From positions 18,896,044 through 18,960,043 of the forward strand of contig OZ012685.1 in the NCBI GenBank assembly GCA_963942565.1: DNA of 64,000 nucleotides, written 5' to 3'. Positions 1-64,000 of the stretch are shown here, in pieces; the stretch's first letter is position 1; each line of letters opens with the position of its first letter. Under the pieces are notes generated by a model. That model did not search any database. It saw nothing but the letters and a program-made list of their open reading frames with translations, and was not told the origin of the DNA. The DNA comes from Maea johnstoni (lineage: Eukaryota; Annelida; Polychaeta; Spionida; Magelonidae). The position numbers and the translations under genes are program-made.

Positions 1-45
1 TTAGAACAGGCACACACTTTTGGAATTTCGTTTCGTCACTTTCGT

Positions 46-115
46 GACTAGCCATTTATAGCTAGTGGAGGAAACCGGAGTACCTGGCGAAAACCACCGC
101 CTAACCCCAAATGCA
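46..115 (-). repeat. SINE-1 body fragment
   Basis: GTGACTAGCCATTTATAGCT, then GGAGGAAACCGGAGTACCTGG and CGAAAACCACCGCCTAACCCC match the 3' body of the fuller tRNA-derived SINE at 30430-30612. The tRNA-like head is absent. Confidence 0.55.
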
Positions 116-1078
116 GGGACCTTCACCTCAGCTGTTATGCTAATGAGACAAGTAGGGAGCAAGCATCACAAGTAGAATACACAAGAACAAATGGAAGCAG
201 TACATAAGCATGCAGAGACAGATGTGAGAGTATTCATATCTATATATTTATCAACCATGCACTAATAAGCTTTGATGTAGATGATGCCCTGGTCTCGTTT
301 CCTCCTACCCACTAACTCTTTCTGTACGTATGCATGTATGTATGTACAGCAGAATGGTCAGCCAAATGGTCTGGTTTCTTTCTCAATCCTGTCATCAGCC
401 AATGGGATTGCAGCACTCATGGGTCAAAGGCTATCATTCCATAGCATAACTTTGGTCATTACACTTTTAACAGTAGAATATGAACACTAGACATGTTGGT
501 TTAATCATGAAGGTGCAATTGAAGGGTATATACAGGAGTCAGAGTGGCTTTCACTTTACAGGTACCTACTACCAAACCTTTATTTACAGAGTGGAGGCTT
601 GAGAGTATGTACCAATAAATGTTTGATTGCACAAATAGTTATCTATTTTATTTGCATGCGCCACCCAAACTGACCTAGTATAAACATTGCCCCCCTCTCT
701 TGCGACTAAATGTTTCTTGAAAACTGACTGATAAGTGTCCTCCAAATCTTTGCCACCTTCATCCCCAGACTGCTTAACTGCCTACCAAGATTGCAAATAT
801 CTCCTTCAAAAAGGCATACTTCATAAAACATTACACATGCATGTTATTTGTTTTCATCCCATGTGTACATTATTTGAATGTTTTCCTATTAAACTGCCGT
901 CTAAAAAGAAGATCAAGCACCCTTGTCAGGCAGGCAGGCTGGTCATCCTAGGTATGAAGGGGTTCACAGCACCCCTATCCAAGTGGACCCGTTAACCTCC
1001 TATTGTTCCACAGAATACCTCTCACCTGCCCACGAGGATGACCTCAACGCTTGCCACTAGAGGGCAGCACCAGAATAT

Positions 1079-1238
1079 ATACCGTAAATTCTCACTAATT
1101 AGAGACAATTTTTAATTATTATAATTTTTATGGGCGATATATCGAGGGTTGGCCATATCTCCCATTAATTATTTCGCAAAATATTTATAGTGGCCCATAT
1201 TCTGAGGGTGGTCTAAATTTTCGAGAAATTACGGTAGG
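1079..1238. mobile_element. MITE, TA-flanked, TACCGTAAATT termini (family D)
   Basis: The left end reads TACCGTAAATTCTC and the right end GAGAAATTACGGTA, an imperfect terminal inverted repeat about 14 bp long bounded by TA. The interior carries AGGGTGG...CC motifs repeated at both arms. Size (~160 bp), TA target and lack of coding capacity fit a Tc1/mariner-type miniature element (inference). Relatives lie at 7553-8010 and 15826-15912. Confidence 0.6.
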
Positions 1239-1477
1239 TAATTATTCCACTCGTCTAAATCACCCTCAACACACGCTGGCAGTCTAAATAACTACAGGAA
1301 TACCCCATACAATACCTTTGAAATTTTTGCGTGATTGATTTTTAGTTATGATACATTTCACCTTTCAACACCAGAGGTATTGTATTGCACAGTGTCACCA
1401 TAATTCTCTTTCGTTCTAAACTGCCAGTGCAGAGTGAGGGTTTTTTGGTACATACACCAAAGCAACATCGGAGTTAT

Positions 1478-1692
1478 TAAAACACTTATGCTGCTGGTGG
1501 CTACTTTTGGCCAATGCAAAATGATGCACTATTCCTGAAAAAGTATTGAAACCTTGGCAAATGGGTACTCATCTGAGAGTACTCAATGAGAGCTTTCCAA
1601 TGAATACCAATTTGACAGGGTTTAGATGATTATCAAAAATCTTTGCGTCCTTGTGCTTTGGATGAAAATAGCCTTAGCATTGGAAGGGTTAA
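1478..1692 (-). mobile_element. Family A MITE copy
   Basis: Near full-length reverse copy: starts AACACTTATGCTGCTGGTGG, carries the central CTGAGAGTACTC and ACAGGGTTTAGATG landmarks and ends AGCATTGGAAGGGTTAA. Confidence 0.8.
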
Positions 1693-1904
1693 CATTGGTC
1701 AAGCCATGCATGTCTATGGTTCACGCCCGGCACGAAACACATTTTTATATATATTTTTTTCATCATCACATCATGGGAAAAAACAGCATTTTTTTTTTCA
1801 AACATAATAAAGTTTGGAATGTCAAACATTACAAATGCTACAAAAAGCACACATTTGCAAACTTAATTGGTCACACAATTTTGGCTTTGCAAAATTTACC
1901 CAGC

Positions 1905-1985
1905 TTTTATCTCCAAGGACCTGGGAATTGAACCAGGACTCTGCTTGTATTTTTCTTTCAAAATGATATTATATTATTAATCTAC
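1905..1985 (-). repeat. Possible tRNA-derived SINE remnant (B box only)
   Basis: On the minus strand TCCTGGTTCAATTCCCAGG resembles a tRNA T-arm with B box. No acceptor stem or convincing A box is seen, so this is not a tRNA gene; a SINE remnant is the better reading. Confidence 0.3.
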
Positions 1986-3001
1986 CCACTATGTGAAGTG
2001 GGTAACAGATGGTCCACTGGTGAAGCCAAAAAGAACTATTTCAAGTGTATAAATTAAAATTTTTGGGACTCTACAAACAGAGTTCTGTTCTTCCAGCTGA
2101 CACAAGCAACTCAATGGAACTTTAGCAAGTGTTTATCCTAAGAACACTAGACTACAGAACACCATCACTTGGTGTTCAAAGCATGTTAATCAAGGGCGGA
2201 GAAGCTCGTTCTATGGAAATCCTTCTGAAGGAGTTTGATAAATAATTGGGCAGGACTCCACATTCTTCTGTTTGACATGGGATACATTCAGTAACAGTAA
2301 AGGCTAACTAGCTCAAAACTATGCCATACATATTGGAGTTCAAATCTCTCAAAATCACTTCAACTGCATTTATAAGGGGACAAAAGGGGGTACACACACA
2401 TATGTAACATGGGCTCACCACAGCAATAAAATCTAATAACTTAAACACAAATTAAATAATTGATCAAATAGTATATTCATCTTCCTCCAGCTCAGGCTGG
2501 AGTCCTATATTAGCATGCTTGTATAAATAATATCATGATTATAAGGAATGCTCAACCAAATCTCTCAAAGAGAGCAGAAACTTCTCTTCTGTTTGGAATC
2601 ATGCCCACGTCTCATCATCGACACGAAAATGCCCGCCGACTATCCTACCAAAACCCCTCCCGCCCCTGACGAATACAGCAATATGCTTAAAAATCAAACT
2701 CAAACTTTGAGGAACATTTGAGGAAACTTTGTAGTGCTGAAGAGCAGTGACAACTATCTTAGAACGTTAGAACGCCACCCTCACGGTTACCTTATTATTA
2801 TTATACGAAGAGGAACGTTTTTCGAAGAACTTTGTTTTGCTGACCAGCAGTGACAACTATCATTCAAATCTTTCGTAAACTTTTGAATTACGCATGAAAG
2901 CACTATTGGTGCATTCGTCAGAGCAGACAGGTCATGGGAGGGCAAGGATACATCTCTAGGCTACAAAGAACAGCAGGGGATAGGGAAGGGAAAAGAGAGG
3001 A

Positions 3002-3023
3002 TGGGGGGGGGGGGGGGGGGGGG
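3002..3023. repeat. Poly-G run
   Basis: About 22 consecutive G residues; a length that is hard to sequence and may be miscounted. Confidence 0.9.
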
Positions 3024-3349
3024 AGGAGTCTGACACTGAGTTGCTTGTGCAGCTGGCCTCTCCGATTAGGAGCCGAGGTTTTTTGCCGCAAAACTTGCTA
3101 GTAAAACATTCCGGAGTATGGATTCAGAGATGCAGCAAAAAACCCACAGCCCCGCTGGAGAGATAGGCCCTTTACTACTCTTCTTGTATCTTCTATCCAA
3201 CCTGTATATCAAGGAACTCTGAAATTGTGCCTGTTTCTATAAACTGTTTTGTTTATCCTAACCCGTTCATTCTAATGGTGCCCATATATTGCACTTTGTT
3301 CTTGTGTAATTTGACAGTTTTCAATAGTGATTTTTAGGCATTTGTGTTG

Positions 3350-4627
3350 CACAGTAATCATAGATGGTATATTGAGATTTTATTTGTATACTGAGACACT
3401 ATATCTGGGTACAATGAGTGTGGAGCTTTTAATCTTAATTCAGAGCAACATGATTTACCGCTTGCAAAAATAATGTTTTTGGAGAGTAAATTTGTTTATT
3501 TCCATATGTCCAGAGTGACTACCCTAGTCCCTTCTACAACTTCCTTTAGGGAAGAAGGCCGGGTTGGAGACTGGCTTTTAGTTCACTCCATTCCCAACAT
3601 TCACACAACATAGCCCTCATCCTGTGCGAGGGATATCTGTACCACAGTCTATAACATACACTACTCAAGTGCACTTGCCATGGGGCCACCTATCTTTTAC
3701 AACATGTTCGCTCATGAGAACATAGTACTTCTGATCATTATAGATGACGCCACCAATGCCAACGATCCGGATGTAGGATCTTTCAGCTAGAAATCTCTGA
3801 CTGGCCTTTTGAGTGTAGCGGAATTACTGTCCACCACTATCAAGAGTTAGTTCATCACTAGGTTTGTCAGTAATGTTCACTTTATACTTTCCTTACCTAT
3901 ATCTACTAGTTACAGCTGGTTAAAATTTGCAATGTCAAGATGTACACCCCCACTACTACTTCTCCTCACAAGACTGGCAGTGGAGTGGACAATGCAAATG
4001 GTGTGTTGAGGAAACTGATTTTCAAACTGTGCAGAAAGATGGGCCACGTCGACCTCATAAAAAAATAGAAAAAAATAGAAAAAGAAAAAGTGCACTGTCC
4101 TACGTACGGTAGAGCGCCGGCCATCACTCTAAGAGTATATGGCAAGAGCAGTGTCTCCTCACAGGAGTGTCATGTTATTATTGCAACCATGCCTTACAAA
4201 GCCAGCATAAATCCTACTACCAGTAGCCAGTTCAGTGATCTGGTTGTGAACAAAACACCTCATACTCATGTATATCGTTCTGTCTTGGTCCAAGCAAATC
4301 GGTAGAGTATGATCAGACAGCACCTGCTCTGGGAAAACCTCACTGATAACACTCCCTTAACCCTAATGCTGGTGGTGGCTAATTTGGCCAATACAAAAAG
4401 ATGCAAAAAGCCTAAGAAATGAGTGAAACCCTGGCACATGGGTACTCGCCTGAGAGTACTCAGCAAGAGCTATCAAATGAATACCAACATGATAGGGTTT
4501 AGATGATTTTCAAAAATCTTTGCACCCTTTTGCTTTGAACGAAAGTAGCCTCAGCATTGGAAGGGTTAATCTTTAGGGAGAACCGTATCAGCATTAGAAG
4601 CACCTTTTTGGATGTTTCCATTTCTGT
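3350..4627 (-). promoter_or_regulatory. MRTF 3' UTR (extent uncertain) with candidate poly(A) signals
   Basis: Sequence 3' of the stop on the gene's strand. It contains a complete family A element 58 bp after the stop. AATAAA hexamers on the minus strand occur at 3495-3500 and about 3380, and an ATTAAA at about 3427-3432; any could end the transcript, none is proven. No other gene is visible here. Confidence 0.25.
4357..4569 (-). mobile_element. Family A MITE copy in MRTF 3' UTR
   Basis: Complete reverse copy flanked by TTAA on both sides: TTAACCCTAATGCTGGTGG at one end and GCATTGGAAGGGTTAA at the other. It begins 58 bp after the MRTF stop, so it is probably transcribed as part of the 3' UTR. 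Confidence 0.85.
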
Positions 4628-59342
<54,715 letters not shown>

Positions 59343-59514
59343 TTCAAACAGATACTGTAACAAACGGCGCTACTTTACCTTGACCCCAGGTAGCCGATCG
59401 ACCCCTCCGCTGGCAGACCAGCTGATGGTGTGGTAGACTCGCAGGAATCCTCGGCATGTCCACTCACTGACCGACTGACTGACCAACAACTCCTGCTTGG
59501 ACTTCACGCACTGT

Positions 59515-59790
59515 GTTTGTGGTATGAAGTTATGGGCTGTGCTTATGAGGAACTCAAAATAAGAGGGAACTGAAAATTTTGTGTTCTTGGACACTAACTT
59601 ACGGCAATTTCCAATAGATGTAAATTGTGGTTCACAACTTATCCCTTTGAAGTTATGGACGGTGCTTATAGTGAGGAACTCGAAATAACTGAAAATTAAC
59701 TGAGAATTTGTTTTTTTTGACACTTACTTGTGTCAGTTTCCAAAAGATGCAACTTGTGGTTCTTATGAAGAAATGTCAACTAATCCCTTT
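59515..59790. repeat. ~120-bp imperfect tandem repeat
   Basis: GAAGTTATGG-C-GTGCTTAT, GAGGAACTC-AAATAA and TTTCCAA-AGATG-AA-TTGTGGTTC recur two to three times. Confidence 0.75.
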
Positions 59791-60417
59791 AATAAGGCCA
59801 TCACCTTTTACATTTCTGATAAAATACAAATGCTTCTATAGTATAAGGATACTAGATTCTCCTATTGCAATAAAAGAAAATCACCTGTACAGTTATCGCT
59901 CACTTATTCCAAACTGTTCCAATTTACAAATCAGGATGTTTTTCTTATTCTTATATTTTTCCATATAATTCATTTATACTTGGTCCATTGCCATAGTTAT
60001 TATAGCAGTATGAAATGAGAGGATACATGAGTTAAGCACTTCAAAGGAAACATTGATGAAAAAAATGGCTATCCATCCTTTGAGGAGACACTCAGTGAGC
60101 ATTATGTAGATAGTTAAATACCCTCTTCTACAACTCTAAAAATACACAAGTAAATATACAAGTACTAGAGGAAGTAAACAAATAAGCTTGATCTATTGTC
60201 ACTGGTTGTGAAGGTTTGTTTAGGTGAAAGGGTTGCTGAGGTTACTGCCTCCCGGAGTACTGAAGAGAATCAATCAGGTATGTAATTGACAACTGATCCA
60301 TTTCTTGCAGGTATGTCGTCCCTCTAGGTGAGAAGCCTAGGAAATATAGGATGCTGTGGAAGCACTCACCTGTCAGAAGGACTAACATACCTTTCTGCCT
60401 ATCCATGCGTACCTTTC

Positions 60418-60623
60418 TTAGCCCTTACCTTGCTAAGGCTACTTTTGTACAAAACAGCAAAAATATTTGAATAATGTCTTAACCTACTGTTGTTGGTATA
60501 CATTTGAAAGCTCTTGCTGAGCACAATGAGATGAGTACCAATGTGCCAGGGTTTCAGTCAAATCTCTGCATTTTCCCCATAATTTTGTTTAGAATAAATA
60601 AACCAGCAGCAGCACAAGGGTTA
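60418..60623 (+). mobile_element. Family A MITE copy, subfamily A2
   Basis: TTAGCCCTTACCTTGCTAAGG to CAGCAGCACAAGGGTTA. Shares AGCAAAAATATTTGAATA and TTTCCCCAT with the copy at 13006. Confidence 0.75.
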
Positions 60624-60636
60624 GAACAGTACTATC

Positions 60637-60850
60637 ACCTTTCAGAGCAGCCATGTGATAATTAGCCAGGTCATTCCTAAAGCAGGCCATAAGGCATTTA
60701 CTACTTCTGTAGTATCTTTTTGGTCAAAGAATCGTTGGAAAAGTATTTGAAGGAGAAAAGTTAATTAGAACTAAACCAACACATCGACTTCAGTATTCTG
60801 TGAATAGCTTCATTTGAAGTTGTTGTTTTCTTCAAAAGCATCAAAGGTTC
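60637..60850 (+). mobile_element. Possible diverged family B element
   Basis: Weak match: GGAAAAGTATTTGAAGGAG and TCTTCAAAAGCATCAAAGGTTC in the family B order. Confidence 0.3.
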
Positions 60851-60969
60851 AAAACAATTGTTTTACTCTTAGCAAGAATTAGTTAAGCCCGAATTTTGTA
60901 AATAAAAAGATGTACATGTTTATTCTTTTCAAACACAAAGTGAGACCAATAGTTGGTGGAATTACCAAT

Positions 60970-60981
60970 ATCATTATCATT

Positions 60982-61043
<62 letters not shown>

Positions 61044-61080
61044 TATCATCATAATCATCATCATCATCATCATCATCATC
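60970..61080. repeat. (ATC)n microsatellite
   Basis: ~110 bp, nearly pure. Confidence 0.95.
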
Positions 61081-62178
61081 TGGCAGAGGGTTACTAAACA
61101 TTTATAGTCGAGTTCTTTTTTTACAAATAGAATCTTTTTGTAATACTTATACTTCAGTACCTCAGTCTCTGAAAGCATGAAGTGTCAGACATGAAGATTA
61201 ATGTGTAACCTATGTTCTGAGACCACAGGGTTTATACTACGTTAATATATCACTATTATGCCACTAGCTGACAGTCCAGAGAACTATCATGATTGTATCA
61301 GGCAGATTAATCATGGGCATAAGTATTTATGTATGTATCATCAAATTGATTTCATAATGCCCTGCAGCCATTGTTAACTATATGGGTCAAACCACATGAT
61401 TATCTAATGCATCATAAATGATTGTCCATTTGTCTAGGTTAGATTTAATATTATTTGATGCAAAATTAACATTTCTAAATAAAAGACAAGCTACCCATCC
61501 AACCATAGCCGCCAGTATTTTTTTGGGAGTTCCTAAAGTAAATCTGCTTTCTGAAATGTATTTTTTTTTCACAGAAACAACCCTTACATCAGTATGCAAC
61601 TTAACTTAATACCTGCTTAACAAATCACACAAGTCTCAAACTATTCCAAATCCTCCAAGTGAACTAGTAGTTCTATAGATACAGAAAACAGATCTAACAG
61701 TTCTAGTACTACAAGAGGTAGAAATAGAACATTTATATAATCCCCCAACAACCATGTTAATATGAATATATAATGATGAAGATACCTTGCCACGATAAAT
61801 GCATTTACTACATATCATCGTATGCATTCACATCCTCATGAAAAACATGATCATATTCTTGATACAACAATGCATCACAAGAATCTGGGAATACTACCGA
61901 CACACACATTCACTCAATCATCATCAACACTACGGATCATATTCCTGATACAAACTTATAATGTACAGCTTGAATCTGGGAATATTTCCTCCACAATTGA
62001 CAGCATTCATACAATCAAAATAGCTTCAATGACGAGAGGTAATATTCCTGATACAAACTTTGAATAACTTGCTTGGATCATGGAATACCCCACTAACTCC
62101 TCATTCATTCAGAAAACTACAGGTTAAGGTCTAGGAATACAGGGTTCAAAATAAATTGCATTCAGTGGCCTACATATG

Positions 62179-62513
<335 letters not shown>

Positions 62514-64000
62514 ATTTTCATCAAGAGCTTATTCTAAGCATCCATTCTGCGCTTGCTTTGTATTGTAGGCCTCATGGAAAACAAAACGTTAATTTTGAAC
62601 CCTGGACTACTATGTCTATGCTGTGCAGTCACTCACTTGTGTACCGAGCTGCAGACACACTGGCCTCTACAGAAACATCACTATAGCTACTACATACCAA
62701 TAACATGCATCCTATCTCACTACCTGGGGAAAAACCTCTCCACAGAGGAAATGTTACGTATCGAAGAAATCAATCAAAAACTCAAGAACGAAAAATGTTA
62801 GTAGTAGTAGTAACAATGAACAACCATTTGAGGTGGCAGTTTTGGCTGCCAGGGTGGCAGTGAGTGGTGGTGTCTTGCCCATATGATGTGGTATAATCTT
62901 CATCGTTCACCAGGCCGGCTCGATGGACAGGTTCGATGGCTGCGGGACCTGGGGTGCGGAGGACTCATCAGGCGAATATGATGACGAGGGTATTCCATAA
63001 GTCCACACCTGGGCGAGGGTCCTGCTACCAGTACTTGGCAGTGGGTCCTGGTATCGGTACTGGTAGCTTCCTATTGTTGTTGGTGGTGGTGGTGGCGATG
63101 GTACTGGTATACTGGTACTAGTGGTGGGGGTATTGTTCGGTAGTGCCAGAGAACTAGGTTAGTCAGAATGATGATGATATTGAGAGCAGCACACAAACAC
63201 ACAAACACACACAACGCGGAGCAGCTACTGAGAGTACAGGGGCACCGCTCTAGTCAGTCCCGCTGCTGCTGCTGATGCTCTGGGCACCGCATCACATCAC
63301 ATCAGCTCTGGAATCCATGTCACTCCATCCCAAAACTGATAACAGACACAGCGATGGCCAAACAAACCATCTCCGCTCTCTCTCGATCTCTCTAAGCCCC
63401 GGCTGGTTCAGCACTCCTCCTGCTGCTCAGCTCAACTCAACATATAGTAAGCCCAACTTTTTCTTTCATGCGCCTGAGCTTTCTCCCTTCACGCCCCAAT
63501 GAACAGCACTTTTTACTATTGACATCTGTCAACACAACTTTGTCTCTCTCTCTCTCAGGAGAGAGGAAGTTTGTTTGACACATGACACTCATCGCTAACG
63601 TCAAACATAGTTATAGGCAAACTTTTTGCCAGAAACTATGGAGAAATATTACCAATACATCTAAACACATGACATGCTTTTCCATGAAAATCGAAGCTTT
63701 AAGGGCACTTTTTTGTGAAAATATCTAATTCTTCTAAAAAATACCAATGGCACCTGTTAATGTTGAAATTTTAATAAAATTGTACATTTCAGGTACAAAT
63801 TTTTCAAAGAAATGATAAATGTTATCACTGTTAGGTACAAAGGACTATATCATTGTTTCGAGTCTTGAGTGATATCTTTAGTCACATATCTTAATCAACA
63901 GCGGTTCCATGCCCAGATCATTATACTTTTCAATAAATACTAATGATTATTCATCAAGATTGATTCCTTGTTTAAATTGAAATTGAATATTCATTTCCTC

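Larger units (their letters stand above)
1..3349. other. Region downstream of MRTF: no gene recognised
   Basis: Short open frames only, none with recognisable domains. The stretch holds a SINE body at the left edge, a TA-flanked MITE at 1079-1238, a family A copy at 1478-1692, a B-box-like sequence near 1915-1950, and a run of about 22 G at 3002-3023. A duplicated motif (AGCAGTGACAACTATC) occurs at about 2744 and 2845. Confidence 0.6.

Noticed and set aside
63180-63520. Possible upstream first exon of MRTF (CTG-rich, promoter-like composition)
   Set aside because: No convincing donor or open frame joined to a known exon; could be a promoter but nothing in the sequence decides it.

Overview
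The window is a stretch of animal nuclear DNA: introns of several kilobases with consensus GT/AG borders, many short repeats and transposon relics, no bacterial-style gene packing. It is dominated by one gene on the minus strand, a myocardin-related transcription factor (MRTF/MKL family). Nine coding exons can be placed from about 59342 (proposed start) down to the stop at 4628. All exon phases agree, giving a 4230-nt reading frame (1409 residues). The protein has the family order: three RPEL actin-binding repeats, basic region, Gln-rich region, SAP domain, long polyglutamine tracts, a leucine-rich coiled coil and an acidic C-terminal activation domain. The sequence resembles invertebrate rather than vertebrate MRTFs; a mollusc or other marine invertebrate is my best guess, not proven.

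Layout: 1-4627 is the region 3' of the gene (3' UTR of unknown length, then repeats). 4628-9488 holds the last three exons (activation domain, conserved DDxLEILI and PPxY segments). 9489-23507 is a 14-kb intron full of small transposons and satellites. 23508-26094 is the giant central exon; 26529-26690 and 27933-28008 carry RPEL3 and RPEL2. 28009-42613 is a 14.6-kb intron with a 200-bp assembly gap. 42614-42669 and 49195-49260 carry the RPEL1-RPEL2 linker and RPEL1. A 10-kb first intron (49261-59323) holds a broken THAP/SWIM-type element and a possible alternative 5' exon. 59343-64000 is upstream sequence with no confident gene.

The most striking non-genic signal is a family of ~200-bp elements (here 'family A', 21 copies found by eye) bounded by TTAA and CCCTT termini, resembling piggyBac-type miniature transposons. 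One copy sits inside a duplicated sequence whose other copy lacks it, so the window contains its own empty site. A second TTAA family (family B), an hAT-like element with a perfect 8-bp target duplication, a pogo/Tigger-like element, a TA-flanked element interrupted by a SINE, three kinds of tRNA-derived SINE, at least ten minisatellite arrays and many microsatellites fill the introns.

All alignments were made by eye; family names for repeats are inference from termini, and homology of the MRTF exons rests on recalled vertebrate and invertebrate family sequences.
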